Part shown: positions 8,472 to 17,143 of the stretch, piece after piece
How positions within the stretch are numbered: the stretch's first letter is position 1
Layout: each line of letters begins with the position of its first letter
Origin: a beta proteobacterium CB
Lineage (GTDB): Bacteria > Pseudomonadota > Gammaproteobacteria > Burkholderiales > Burkholderiaceae
Reading direction: 5' to 3'
Length of the DNA stretch: 64,000 nt
NCBI GenBank assembly: GCA_000342265.1
Contig: CP004348.1
Coordinates: 310,001 to 374,000, forward strand
Made by a program: the position numbers and the translations under genes
Notes under the pieces: generated by a model
Databases searched by the model: none
The model's input: only the letters and a program-made list of their open reading frames with translations
Told to the model about the DNA's origin: nothing

Positions 8472-9350
8472 ATGGACATGCTTGCACAAATCCTCTCGAG
8501 CGGTATCGCTGTGGGGATGATCTATGCGGTAATCGCTTTCGGTTTCCAGCTCACTTTTGCCACATCGGGCACTCTGAACTTCGGTCAGGGTGAAGCGCTG
8601 ATGTTGGGTGCTCTGGTAGGTTTAACCTGCGTAGACACTTTCGGCATGAACTATTGGGTCATGATTCCCGTAGTTTGCTTATTTGGAATGGTGCAGGGTG
8701 GCTTTGTTGAGCTCATCGGTGTGCGTCCAGCCATCAAAATTAAATCTGAGTTTGGTTGGATTATGTCCACGATTGCACTCGGTATTATTTTCAAGAACGT
8801 AGCTGAAAATATCTGGGGTCGTGATGCATTGCCATTTCCATCACCATTGCCGATGGAGCCAATGGAGTTCCTCGGCGCAAATATTTTGCCAATGGAAATT
8901 TTGGTGGTAGTTGGTGCCTTAGTCATGATGTTGTTGGTGGAATTTTTTAACCGTAAAACAATCTACGGTAAAGCAGTGGTTGCTACGGCTAACGATCGTG
9001 ATGCCGCTGGCCTGATGGGTATCAACACTAGCGTAGTAATTACCTTCTCTTATGCACTATCTTCATTGACTGCAGCGTTTGCTGGTGTATTGATTGCGCC
9101 TCTCACATTGACTGGTGCGAGCATGGGCGGCGCCTTGGGTTTAAAGGCTTTCGCGGTGGCGATTATTGGTGGCCTTTCAAGCGGTATGGGAATCATTGTG
9201 GGTGGTTTGATTCTGGGAATCGTTGAAACTGCTACTGGTTTTTATATCTCTACTGGCTATAAAGATGTGCCAGGTTTGATCTTGCTTTTACTCGTACTTG
9301 CATACAAACCATCTGGCCTCTTTGGTAAATCTGCAATTAAGAAAGTTTAA
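8472..9350 (+). CDS. livH: ABC transporter permease, LivH family
   Basis: The 292-residue integral membrane protein has about eight helices. It shows the LivH signature features: GMIYAVIAFGFQLTF at the N-terminus, NFGQGEALMLGA, and a cytoplasmic EAA-like loop with NDRDAAGLMGIN. It forms half of the membrane channel for the upstream binding protein. Its stop codon overlaps the start of the next gene by one base. Confidence 0.92.
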   Translation: MDMLAQILSSGIAVGMIYAVIAFGFQLTFATSGTLNFGQGEALMLGALVGLTCVDTFGMNYWVMIPVVCLFGMVQGGFVELIGVRPAIKIKSEFGWIMSTIALGIIFKNVAENIWGRDALPFPSPLPMEPMEFLGANILPMEILVVVGALVMMLLVEFFNRKTIYGKAVVATANDRDAAGLMGINTSVVITFSYALSSLTAAFAGVLIAPLTLTGASMGGALGLKAFAVAIIGGLSSGMGIIVGGLILGIVETATGFYISTGYKDVPGLILLLLVLAYKPSGLFGKSAIKKV

Positions 9351-11278
9351 TGATGAAGAAGTCTCTAATACCTCTATTAATTGCGATCGCGGCACTGTTT
9401 GCTCTGCCCTTATTTATTCACAATCCTTATTACATTCACCTCGTTGAAACGATTCTGATCTATACCATTTTGTTGTTTGGTTTGGATATTGTGGTGGGTT
9501 ATGTCGGTCAAGTTTCTTTGGGTCACGCAGCACTGTTTGGTATCGGTTCATATACCGCTGGTGTGCTGTACTTCCACTTTGGTTGGACTATTTGGGGAAC
9601 CCTTCCAGCATCTATTGTGGTAACTGCAATCTTCGGTGGTATCTTGGCTCTGCCAGCATTGAAGGTAATCGGACCTTATTTGGCGATGGTCACCTTGGCT
9701 TTCGGAACCATTGCACAGATTTTGATTAATGAAATGACTTGGTTGACTGAAGGCCCATTGGGCATCAAGATCCCTAAGCCTGACTTAATGGGCGTGCCGA
9801 TGACCAAGGCAGAGTACTTCTGGATGGTTGGCATCATTTTGATTATCTCTATGATCATCGTGGACCGTTTTGTGAAGTCACAAATTGGTCGTGCATTTGA
9901 GGCCTTGCGGGATAGCCCAATTGCCTGCGACTGTATGGGTGTCTCTGTTTATCGCTTTAAAGTGATTGCTTTTGTGATCAGTGCTGGCTTTGCTGGTTTG
10001 GCTGGTTGCTTATATGCATACTCAGAACAATATATTTCACCTAACACCTATAACAACGAACTCGCTGTTTTGTTCTTGCTGGGCATCATCATGGGTGGAC
10101 GTAAGTCACGCCTTGGCGCGGTCATTGGTGCGGCGATTATTGTGTTGTTGCCAAAACTCTTGGATGACATTAACTTGTTCCGTATCGTTGCTTCGATCAT
10201 TGCGGTCGTTGTAGTAATTGGTGCAGCAATGGCGCTGTCTAAGAAGGTCACAACAGTAAGACGTGTAGCTGTGCCTATCGCTGGTGTAGTTGGCTTGGCA
10301 GCATTCTCGTTCTGGCTCAATACGATTTCTGACTGGCGCCTCAGTATTTTCGGCTTCATGATTTTGCTCGTTGTTTATTACTTACAAAACGGTATTGTTG
10401 GTTTTGCGAAGAGCTTCTACCAATCAATTGCCGGTAAGACGAAAACTACTCGTGGTGATCAAGCTGAAACAGTTGATGACTCCATTAGCTTCATCAGCGC
10501 TGTTGCCAATAAAAACATGGGTGAAGAGCTCTTGAAGGTGGACTCAGTATTGATGCAGTTCGGCGGCTTAAAGGCCTTGAACAATGTTGATTTGAGCATT
10601 AAGCGCGGCACTATTCATGGTCTGATCGGTCCTAACGGTTCTGGTAAGAGCACGATGATGAACGTCTTGACAGGTATTTACGTACCTACAGCCGGTAACG
10701 TTCTCTACGCTGGCCAAAGCGTAGTTGGTCGTACGTCTTCAGACATTGCGCTTTCTGGTATCGCTCGTACCTTCCAGAATGTTCAGCTCTTCGGTGAAAT
10801 GACAGCAATCCAAAATATTTTGGTTGGCTTACACCACACCTTCAAATCCAACATGGTGGAGATTGCCTTAAATCTGCCGCGCTACAAGAAAGAAGAAGCT
10901 GAAGCACATGCTCGTGCAATGGCGCTCTTGAAGTTCGTTGGCTTAGATGACTTGGCAAATGAAGAAGCGCGTAACTTGCCATACGGTAAGCAACGTCTCT
11001 TGGAGATTGCTCGTGCCTTGGCTTTAGATCCAGAGTTGCTCCTGTTAGATGAGCCAGCTGCCGGTTTGACAGCCCCTGACATTAAAGAACTCTTGCGCAT
11101 TATTCGTAAGATCCGCGATAGCGGTATTACCTTCATCCTGATTGAGCATCACATGGATGTGGTGATGTCAGTATGCGATACCGTTTCTGTATTGGACTTC
11201 GGTCAGAAGATTGCAGAAGGTAAACCAGCTGAAGTTCAGGCAGACGAGAAGGTGATTCATGCCTACTTGGGTACTTAA
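9350..11278 (+). CDS. Fused ABC permease-ATPase (LivM-LivG in one chain)
   Basis: The 642-residue protein joins two normally separate subunits. Residues about 1-345 are a LivM-type permease, with GYVGQVSLGHAALFGIGSY near residue 50. Residues about 395-642 are a LivG-type ATPase with Walker A GPNGSGKST near residue 427, signature LPYGKQ near 542 and Walker B LLLLDEPAAGL near 563. The linker (about 345-395) contains one or two extra hydrophobic segments. The frame is continuous with no sign of an assembly error. It pairs with LivH and LivF encoded on either side. Confidence 0.92.
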   Translation: MMKKSLIPLLIAIAALFALPLFIHNPYYIHLVETILIYTILLFGLDIVVGYVGQVSLGHAALFGIGSYTAGVLYFHFGWTIWGTLPASIVVTAIFGGILALPALKVIGPYLAMVTLAFGTIAQILINEMTWLTEGPLGIKIPKPDLMGVPMTKAEYFWMVGIILIISMIIVDRFVKSQIGRAFEALRDSPIACDCMGVSVYRFKVIAFVISAGFAGLAGCLYAYSEQYISPNTYNNELAVLFLLGIIMGGRKSRLGAVIGAAIIVLLPKLLDDINLFRIVASIIAVVVVIGAAMALSKKVTTVRRVAVPIAGVVGLAAFSFWLNTISDWRLSIFGFMILLVVYYLQNGIVGFAKSFYQSIAGKTKTTRGDQAETVDDSISFISAVANKNMGEELLKVDSVLMQFGGLKALNNVDLSIKRGTIHGLIGPNGSGKSTMMNVLTGIYVPTAGNVLYAGQSVVGRTSSDIALSGIARTFQNVQLFGEMTAIQNILVGLHHTFKSNMVEIALNLPRYKKEEAEAHARAMALLKFVGLDDLANEEARNLPYGKQRLLEIARALALDPELLLLDEPAAGLTAPDIKELLRIIRKIRDSGITFILIEHHMDVVMSVCDTVSVLDFGQKIAEGKPAEVQADEKVIHAYLGT

Positions 11279-11309
11279 TCACTAGAACCATATTGAATCG
11301 GTAAATACC

Positions 11310-12038
11310 ATGTTATCTATTAAGAATCTTGAAGCAGGCTACGGCAAAGTAAAAGTTCTGCACGGCATCAATATTGATGTTCCTAAAGGACAAGTCATTA
11401 CTTTGATCGGGTCAAACGGCGCCGGTAAAACAACGACCATGCGCGCTATCACTGGCATGATTAAGCCTACTGGTGGTGAAGTAACTCTTGGTGGCGAAAA
11501 AATTGATGGTTACGACTCTCATAAAATCGCTCGCTTAGGTTTAGCTCATAGCCCAGAAGGTCGTCGTGTATTTACGACGATGTCAGTAAACGACAACCTC
11601 TTATTGGGTGCATTTCCACGCTTTACAGGTAGCCGTCCAAAAGGCGATATTAAGAACGATCTAGAGCGCGCTCTAGAAATGTTCCCCCGCTTAAAAGAGC
11701 GTCGCAACCAATTGGCTGGAACATTGTCAGGTGGTGAGCAGCAGATGCTGGCAATGGCTCGTGCTGTGATGCTCAATCCAGAGATTATTCTTTTGGATGA
11801 ACCGTCAATGGGTCTGGCACCAATTTTGGTTGAGGAAGTATTTAAGATTATTTCTAACCTTAAGTCTCAGGGCGTAACCATGTTATTGGTTGAGCAGTTT
11901 GCTGCAGCAGCCCTGAATGTTGCTGACTACGGCTATGTTCTTGAGAACGGTAAGATTGCGACGCACGGCCCAGCAGATAAGTTGATGCATGATCCGGCTG
12001 TGAAAGCGGCTTACTTGGGTGGCGCTGGTGGCCACTAA
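11310..12038 (+). CDS. livF: ABC transporter ATPase, LivF family
   Basis: The 242-residue ATPase has Walker A GSNGAGKTT at residues 34-42, signature LSGGEQQ near 139 and Walker B ILLDEPSMGL near 158, all intact. It is the second nucleotide-binding subunit of the transporter encoded by the genes before it. The length is normal for LivF. A strong terminator follows, so this is the last gene of the operon. Confidence 0.93.
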   Translation: MLSIKNLEAGYGKVKVLHGINIDVPKGQVITLIGSNGAGKTTTMRAITGMIKPTGGEVTLGGEKIDGYDSHKIARLGLAHSPEGRRVFTTMSVNDNLLLGAFPRFTGSRPKGDIKNDLERALEMFPRLKERRNQLAGTLSGGEQQMLAMARAVMLNPEIILLDEPSMGLAPILVEEVFKIISNLKSQGVTMLLVEQFAAAALNVADYGYVLENGKIATHGPADKLMHDPAVKAAYLGGAGGH

Positions 12039-12061
12039 GATTTAACGGCACTCTGTTTGTT

Positions 12062-12087
12062 AAAAAGCCCTCGAAAGAGGGCTTTTT
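12062..12087 (+). terminator. Intrinsic terminator of the branched-chain ABC operon
   Basis: The 11-bp stem AAAAAGCCCTC / GAGGGCTTTTT with a GAAA tetraloop ends in five T. Confidence 0.93.
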
Positions 12088-12118
12088 CTATTGGAGTGTG
12101 ATGAAGCAAATCACTTAG

Positions 12119-12679
12119 CTAGTTCTGGAGAAGTGAGATTGCCTCGCGTATCAGTAGCGCACGGTAGCCCATATAGAAGGCTACCCCTACAAAACCGATC
12201 AAAAATAACTTGGGCACTAAAGCGCCTTCAGCCACTAATTCTGAGTTGAGGAGTCCTAGGGCAACAGCGAGAAAGAATAGGGCGCCTAGACCTAAGATGA
12301 TCCAATTTTCATGCTTACTTATTTGCTGAGTTTGATTGGCATAAGCCAGCACTTGAAAGTGATTGCCTTTGGAGTAGCCAGATACGGTGATGCTGTCACC
12401 ATTGCTCACCACCATCGGTGTGGAGAATTTGGCTTCTATAGTGCGATCATCTAAATTAAATTTCGAGATAAAGAAGCGCTGGTAGTAGACCGAGGAATGG
12501 TCGTGCGTTGGTTTTTCTGGATTCACGTATTCCAAGAGTTCATTACGCAGATTGCTGACTGTTCCAGAAATAGCGCTAACTGAGCTTGTTAAAACAGAGC
12601 TGGGTTTGAGCGTCATGAGTAGAGCCCCCAATATTATGAGAGAAAGAATAAGAAGAAAAGATGGTAGTGGGCGTTTCAC
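12119..12679 (-). CDS. Membrane protein of unknown function
   Basis: The 186-residue protein has an N-terminal helix (about 7-25), a polar domain of about 100 residues with a predicted beta-rich middle, and two C-terminal helices (about 125-145 and 155-172). This suggests an extracytoplasmic or membrane-anchored domain between helices. No family is recognised. Its start overlaps the end of the TauE/SafE gene by four bases, so the two are co-translated and probably work in the same process. Confidence 0.65.
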   Translation of the reverse strand: MKRPLPSFLLILSLIILGALLMTLKPSSVLTSSVSAISGTVSNLRNELLEYVNPEKPTHDHSSVYYQRFFISKFNLDDRTIEAKFSTPMVVSNGDSITVSGYSKGNHFQVLAYANQTQQISKHENWIILGLGALFFLAVALGLLNSELVAEGALVPKLFLIGFVGVAFYMGYRALLIREAISLLQN

Positions 12680-13500
12680 GGATTCAAAGTTAGCGCGCCT
12701 TTGATGAGCAAGCTAATCGCAATGATTAAAGTGAAGATAGAGAAAATAAGTTGAGTATGGGGCCCGCTTATTTTTTTGCCCAGCAGAAGACCGATTAATA
12801 GCCCACCCAATGCTGCTAGTGCAAAAGGCGCGGCTACAATAATATTTAAGCTTCCATTTACTGCCGAGAAAATGGCTCCGCCGCCGGTGACGATGGCTAG
12901 CACTCCAAGAGAAGTCGCGACGATAGATTTCACTGGTAGGTCGGTATAGCGTTTGAGTGCTGGCACGATGATGAAGCCGCCTCCAACGCCGAGCAAACCG
13001 GATAAAAAGCCTGCGATGCTACCAGCGAACATGAGGGCACGAGCACAAGGTAGGGTCCATTGGAGTTTTCCAATAGCAGGGTTTACTAGACAAGGTGGGG
13101 GTTTTCGAATTTCCTCTGGGATGCCCTTCAGCTCATTGCGCGCTTGCGTTAATAAGCGTACCGCTACATAGAGGAGGATCAAGCTAAATAGAATTTGTAA
13201 GGGCGCATTCGGGATCTTGGGTGCAAGCCAGAGTCCTACGGGGGAGAGGATTAAGCCAAAGATCGCCATAAAAATAGCTGCTTTGTAGCGCAAGATCTTA
13301 TTTTTGAGTCCCAGAATGGCCCCAATGCTAGAAGCAAGGGCAACCGCGCACAGTGCAATTGGTGCCGCCTCTGCAATGGGCAGTCCTAGAAAGAAGACTA
13401 GGAGCGGCACAGACAAAATCCCGCCTCCTGCGCCAGTAAGGCCCATGAGAATGCCAACTAGGATGCCTAGCGAGGGGCTGATAAGGGTTGAGTAGTCCAT
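12676..13500 (-). CDS. TauE/SafE family sulfite/organosulfonate exporter
   Basis: The 274-residue protein has about eight helices and the two Gly-rich TauE/SafE repeats: GILMGLTGAGGGILSVPLL near residue 17 and the matching SGLLGVGGGFIIVPAL segment in the second half. The family exports sulfite, sulfonates or related anions. It is transcribed divergently from a persulfide-dioxygenase-like gene across a 66-bp A+T-rich region with an inverted repeat. This suggests common control by the nearby ArsR regulator and a role in exporting sulfite formed by persulfide oxidation. Confidence 0.88.
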   Translation of the reverse strand: MDYSTLISPSLGILVGILMGLTGAGGGILSVPLLVFFLGLPIAEAAPIALCAVALASSIGAILGLKNKILRYKAAIFMAIFGLILSPVGLWLAPKIPNAPLQILFSLILLYVAVRLLTQARNELKGIPEEIRKPPPCLVNPAIGKLQWTLPCARALMFAGSIAGFLSGLLGVGGGFIIVPALKRYTDLPVKSIVATSLGVLAIVTGGGAIFSAVNGSLNIIVAAPFALAALGGLLIGLLLGKKISGPHTQLIFSIFTLIIAISLLIKGALTLNP

Positions 13501-13518
13501 TGCAATTTATTTTAGATT

Positions 13519-13546
13519 AATATAGTATATAAATATATATAATATT
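13519..13546. promoter_or_regulatory. A+T-rich imperfect inverted repeat, candidate BigR/SqrR-type operator
   Basis: Between the divergent TauE/SafE and MBL genes, the half-sites AATATAGTATATAA and ATATATATAATATT are complementary at 11 of 14 positions. BigR-type regulators bind A+T-rich palindromes and repress dioxygenase genes. The nearby ArsR gene and a similar repeat before the second ArsR paralogue (61381-61409) support the idea. No binding evidence is available. Confidence 0.5.
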
Positions 13547-13566
13547 TATGCAAACAAGGAAATATT

Positions 13567-14439
13567 TTGACTGCTACGCACACTCCACTTATTAAGGACT
13601 TTTTTGATCCAGAAACCTGGACCTACACCTATGTGGTTTATGAGGGTGAGGGTAGTCCCTGCGCCATCATTGACTCAGTCCTGAACTATGACCCTAAATC
13701 GGGTAGAACTACTACTAAGTCTGCTGATGAGGTGATTGCTTTCGTGAAGTCACACCAACTACAAGTCAATTGGATTTTAGAGACCCATGCCCACGCAGAC
13801 CATTTAACAGCTGCCCCCTATTTACAAAGTCACTTGGGTGGTAAGTTGGTAATCGGTGATCACATCACGAATGTCCAAACCGTGTTTAAAGGTATCTTTA
13901 ATTTGGATGATCGCTTTAAGGCCGATGGCACACAGTTCGACTACTTGTTAAAGGAGGGTGAATTGCTCTCCTTTGGCAATCTCTCCTTAAAAGCACTCTT
14001 TGTGCCAGGACATACACCGGCTTGTATGGCTTATGAAATCGGCGATGCAATATTTGTAGGCGATACCCTGTTTATGCCCGATGTCGGCACAGCCCGTTGC
14101 GATTTTCCGGGTGGCGATGCGAAGACGCTCTATCGCTCTATTCAGAAGATTTTGTCTTATCCAGGCCAAACTAAGCTGTACATGTGTCACGACTATCCAC
14201 CAAATAATCGACCAGCGATTGGCATGAGTACTGTGGCTGATGAGAAGGCAAATAACATTCACGTTCATGATGGTGTGACCGAAGAGCAATTTGTACAGAT
14301 GCGCACTACACGAGATAAAACCTTGGATATGCCAACATTAATTTTGCCCTCTATTCAGGTCAATATACGGGCTGGACATTTTCCTGAGGCGGATAGCAAT
14401 GGGGTGTCTTATTTAAAAATCCCCTTGAATGCGCTCTGA
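13567..14439 (+). CDS. MBL-fold persulfide dioxygenase-like hydrolase (ETHE1/Blh type)
   Basis: The 290-residue metallo-beta-lactamase-fold protein carries THAHADHLTAAPYL (residues about 77-90), GHTPACMAY and GDTLFMPDVGTARCDFPGG, the pattern of ETHE1/Blh persulfide dioxygenases. These use mononuclear iron to oxidise glutathione persulfide to sulfite. The start is TTG at 13567, since no in-frame ATG lies nearby and an AAGGAA site sits upstream. It is first in an operon with an ArsR regulator and a DUF2892 protein, and is divergent from a TauE/SafE exporter that could remove the sulfite. Confidence 0.87.
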   Translation: MTATHTPLIKDFFDPETWTYTYVVYEGEGSPCAIIDSVLNYDPKSGRTTTKSADEVIAFVKSHQLQVNWILETHAHADHLTAAPYLQSHLGGKLVIGDHITNVQTVFKGIFNLDDRFKADGTQFDYLLKEGELLSFGNLSLKALFVPGHTPACMAYEIGDAIFVGDTLFMPDVGTARCDFPGGDAKTLYRSIQKILSYPGQTKLYMCHDYPPNNRPAIGMSTVADEKANNIHVHDGVTEEQFVQMRTTRDKTLDMPTLILPSIQVNIRAGHFPEADSNGVSYLKIPLNAL

Positions 14440-14452
14440 TTAGGAAGTGATG

Positions 14453-14770
14453 ATGAATATGCCCATTTCCAAGGCTGAATTAAAAAAGATGCAGTCATCA
14501 GCCGATGATGCTTGCAAGCTGATGAAGGTTTTATCCAATCGGGATCGCATGATGCTCTTATGCGAAATCGGTCAAGCAGAAAAATGTGTTGGTGAGTTAG
14601 AGGCTGCGCTGGATTTACATCAGCCAACCCTCTCACAGCAGCTTACTGTCTTACGCAAGGAGAAGCTGGTTAAAACGCGTAGAGAGGGTAAGCAGATCTA
14701 TTACTCTTTATCAAGTCAAGTTGCTATATCTGTGATGAGTTTGCTCTACAAGTATTACTGCAAGAAGTAG
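14453..14770 (+). CDS. ArsR family regulator, BigR/SqrR-like persulfide sensor
   Basis: The protein of about 105 residues is a winged-helix ArsR regulator with recognition helix QPTLSQQLTVLRKEKLV and wing TRREGKQIYYSLS. It has a Cys in the LLCEIG helix and another in the C-terminal YYCKK. BigR and SqrR sense persulfides through a cysteine pair at these positions. A metal-binding ELCVCD motif is absent. Two or three consecutive start codons are possible; ATG 14453 has the best spacing (7 bases) from AGGA at 14442-14445, so I use it. A close paralogue lies at 61458-61853. Confidence 0.88.
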   Translation: MNMPISKAELKKMQSSADDACKLMKVLSNRDRMMLLCEIGQAEKCVGELEAALDLHQPTLSQQLTVLRKEKLVKTRREGKQIYYSLSSQVAISVMSLLYKYYCKK

Positions 14771-14810
14771 TTGAGAAGAATCATTTAATCGTTTTTAAAG
14801 GGAGTTCAAT

Positions 14811-15023
14811 ATGAAATGTAACGTCGGTGGTATTGATCGTATTTTAAGAATCTCAGTAGGTATTGTGCTGGTTGCACTTGCAGCTAATGGAGTCGTAGGC
14901 TGGTGGGGTTGGATCGGACTAATCCCTATGGCTACAGGTATTTTCCGCTTCTGCCCAGCGTATCCATTATTGGGAATTAATTCTTGTGGAACCTCATCTG
15001 GAAAAGATTCTTGCTGTAAGTAA
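14811..15023 (+). CDS. DUF2892 family small membrane protein, Cys-rich C-terminus
   Basis: The 70-residue protein starts MKCNVGGIDRILRISVG, has two hydrophobic segments and ends in the DUF2892 pattern FCPAYPLLGINSC followed by a Cys pair. DUF2892 domains occur alone or fused to rhodaneses (YgaP) in sulfur and thiol metabolism. A GGGAG site precedes the ATG. The gene is third in the dioxygenase-ArsR operon. The clustered cysteines fit a role with persulfides or metals, but this is inference. Confidence 0.8.
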   Translation: MKCNVGGIDRILRISVGIVLVALAANGVVGWWGWIGLIPMATGIFRFCPAYPLLGINSCGTSSGKDSCCK

Positions 15024-15063
15024 GTCGTCTCTAGCTTGAGCAAGGCGTATTGAGAAATCAAAC

Positions 15064-15510
15064 TCAATGCGCCTTCTTTGCATTTAAGCTGGTCAAGTTG
15101 TTGGCATACACACCGTGCAGTAAAAAGATTGCAAAGAAAGTCAGGCCAATCATCCAATGGATTTCGATTACGCTATCTCGAATTTCTTCAGGGCCGTAGT
15201 ACAGCAGGGCACCTGAAGCTAATAGGATAGTTAAAAAAGCCAATTGGCTTAAACCACTCCATAACTTCCTTCTGGACTTCAGGCCCGCCTTCAGGTGAAA
15301 GGGCAAGACGGAGCCTAGAGCCATCGTGGCTGCCATGGCGGCAATGCCATGCCACACTAATACTGAGTGTGCTCCCAATACGGTACGTTCGATATGGAAT
15401 TCATGACCAAGTAAATAGGCTATGCCAGTGAGGGAGCAGCTCAATATGCCAATGAAGACGAAATATCTTTGCCATGCAGGCATCTTGCCAAGGCGACTCG
15501 TGTTTTTCAT
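15064..15510 (-). CDS. Small four-helix membrane protein, candidate heme/flavin electron-transfer partner
   Basis: The 148-residue protein has four predicted helices with His residues near or in them (HEFHIER, HSVLVWHGIAAM, EIHWMIGL, LLHGVYANN). This spacing resembles small cytochrome b-like or DUF4405-like proteins; I am not sure of the family. A longer frame exists upstream, but the ATG at 15510 overlaps the ApbE stop by four bases, which marks it as the real start. Last gene of the Fur-box operon, it could pass electrons from the quinone pool to the flavinylated protein. Confidence 0.68.
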   Translation of the reverse strand: MKNTSRLGKMPAWQRYFVFIGILSCSLTGIAYLLGHEFHIERTVLGAHSVLVWHGIAAMAATMALGSVLPFHLKAGLKSRRKLWSGLSQLAFLTILLASGALLYYGPEEIRDSVIEIHWMIGLTFFAIFLLHGVYANNLTSLNAKKAH

Positions 15511-16334
15511 GGGGTGAGGGTGCACGGGATTTTGATGGCATGGGCAGAAAAATGACTCAAGCAGGGGTGTTCGGTATTGCCGGAAATACTCACTACCTTG
15601 GTTAAGGCATCTGCGTAGATACATTCATCTGCAACTATTGAGTAGGACTCTGAAAATTCAATATGTTCTTGACTGAAGGGATTCACCATATAACTTTTTG
15701 AATTGGCATCACGTTTTGCAAAGTAGAGGCTGCTGGTCGCAATGGCCCCCGCCTTCAAAGTGCCAATTTGAATGAGTTCGTGAGGTTTTTTGGGATTTCG
15801 GATTTGAATTTCCTGGGTGCAATCTCCAAAGACTCGCAAATCCCCGCCCGCATTCACTGAGCCAGAGTTGATCTCATGAGCTTGCAGAATTTCAATGGCT
15901 TTATCTACTGCATATCCTTTGGCAATTCCACCAAGATCAAGGCAGATGGGCTGTTTCGCTAAAACTAGGTTTGGCTCAAGAAATACGAGATCTTGAATGC
16001 CCCCAAAGGTGTAATTCCCCCACTGGAAATGCTTTGGGAGTAAACCTGCTTCTACTAGGCGGTGCCCAACTCCGCAATTAAAAACCCCATGAGATTGACG
16101 ATACATTTCTTTTGCAATCCTTAGTACGCGGGCTGTCCAGGGATGAATACGAATAGGCTCTAGATGAGATCTGGCATTGATTGTTGAGAGCTCACTATCC
16201 GGATGATGAAAACCCATTAAAGATTGCACTTGCTCAATAGCTAAAAATGCTTCATCTAAGGCTTTTGATGATGGACCTTCATCATCAATCCGGATTTCTA
16301 CGAAAGTCCCTAAGAGGGGTTTGCAACGAATCAT
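15507..16334 (-). CDS. apbE: FAD:protein FMN transferase (ApbE)
   Basis: The 275-residue protein has the ApbE features: GTFVEIRI at the N-terminus, the DLGGIAKGYAVDKA segment near residue 130, SVNAGGDLRVFG and AIATSSLYF. ApbE transfers FMN from FAD to a Thr or Ser of exported proteins. The substrate is almost certainly the FMN-binding protein encoded just upstream, because the genes overlap by four bases. It overlaps the following membrane-protein gene by four bases as well. No clear signal peptide is visible, although many ApbE proteins are exported. Confidence 0.9.
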   Translation of the reverse strand: MIRCKPLLGTFVEIRIDDEGPSSKALDEAFLAIEQVQSLMGFHHPDSELSTINARSHLEPIRIHPWTARVLRIAKEMYRQSHGVFNCGVGHRLVEAGLLPKHFQWGNYTFGGIQDLVFLEPNLVLAKQPICLDLGGIAKGYAVDKAIEILQAHEINSGSVNAGGDLRVFGDCTQEIQIRNPKKPHELIQIGTLKAGAIATSSLYFAKRDANSKSYMVNPFSQEHIEFSESYSIVADECIYADALTKVVSISGNTEHPCLSHFSAHAIKIPCTLTP

Positions 16335-16885
16335 TTTGCTTTTGCAATCGTGTTCTGATTTTTTAAGGCAATCTCATATAAGACCGCAACTCTTTTAACC
16401 CCATCGGTTAGATGCTTGCAGGAGAGGGTGGCACCCCCAATATTTTGAATATCTTGGTTGAGCTTGATAGGGTCTGCCGCCGTTTTGCCAATGAACTGTT
16501 TGCGCCAGTGAGCTTCCGCTACTTCGTAGCCATAAGACTCCACATAGTCTAGGATTTCGATCCCAGTGACTGCGCCTGATGGGTTGAGAGCAACTGCATA
16601 GGTAATCATTTCATGCTTACCGACTACCTCGTCTACGATGAACCAACTTCCATCCGCTGCTTTCCAAATTCGATCCCCTTGAAAGGGATGGCGAATACTT
16701 GAGGCTGAGCGCATTTTGTCTTGTAGCTCATCTGTAATGATGATGGGACTTTTAGTTAAGGCCTTATTGGGAATCAATATCTTTTGAGCTTGCTCAACAG
16801 ATGCATAGATCTTGGCATGAGCAACGATCGGTATCGTAGCTGCAGCTAGACTCATGATGAGTAAGGGATTGGGTTTCCAGTGCAT
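16331..16885 (-). CDS. Periplasmic FMN-binding domain protein
   Basis: The 184-residue protein has a signal peptide ending near AHAK (residue 24) and an FMN_bind domain. It carries the flavinylation motif GGATLS followed by LTDGVKR near residue 152, whose Thr is the likely covalent FMN site. The domain occurs in NqrC, RnfG and NosR. With ApbE encoded next to it and a small membrane protein after that, it probably carries electrons on the periplasmic side. Operator sequences ahead of the operon suggest iron control. Confidence 0.87.
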   Translation of the reverse strand: MHWKPNPLLIMSLAAATIPIVAHAKIYASVEQAQKILIPNKALTKSPIIITDELQDKMRSASSIRHPFQGDRIWKAADGSWFIVDEVVGKHEMITYAVALNPSGAVTGIEILDYVESYGYEVAEAHWRKQFIGKTAADPIKLNQDIQNIGGATLSCKHLTDGVKRVAVLYEIALKNQNTIAKAK

Positions 16886-16928
16886 ATTCTCAATTCTTTT
16901 GCTGATGTGGGGGAGGAATTTGAAACTG

Positions 16929-17108
16929 TTAATTGGCTAACAATGCATTAGCCTGGCAGCAAAGTTCATCTAGTTCTTGATTGGTTTCGTTTAGCTGGGC
17001 TAGAGCATCAAACATCATTAGGGCGCGCTCCCTCGCAGTGGCGCAGTGGGTAGACTGAAACTTAATCAGATGTATCAGTGCTGCCATTAATAAATTTTGC
17101 TTTTCCAT
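16929..17108 (-). CDS. 59-residue protein inside the Fur-box operon, function unknown
   Basis: An open frame of 59 codons has an AAAGG site five bases before its ATG (start at 17108, TAA at 16929-16931). It fills the gap between the outer-membrane gene and the FMN-binding gene on the same strand. The product is helical and soluble, with His and Cys in THCAT and a Cys pair (ELCCQAN) near the C-terminus. These could bind metal or heme, but no family is recognised. Its position and ribosome-binding site are the main support. Confidence 0.55.
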   Translation of the reverse strand: MEKQNLLMAALIHLIKFQSTHCATARERALMMFDALAQLNETNQELDELCCQANALLAN

Positions 17109-17143
17109 ATGTACCTTTAAATTAAAAATGAGAGAGATCTTTT

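Noticed and set aside
15511..15624. N-terminal extension of the four-helix membrane protein into apbE
   Set aside because: It overlaps the apbE coding region; ATG 15510 forms the usual four-base overlap.
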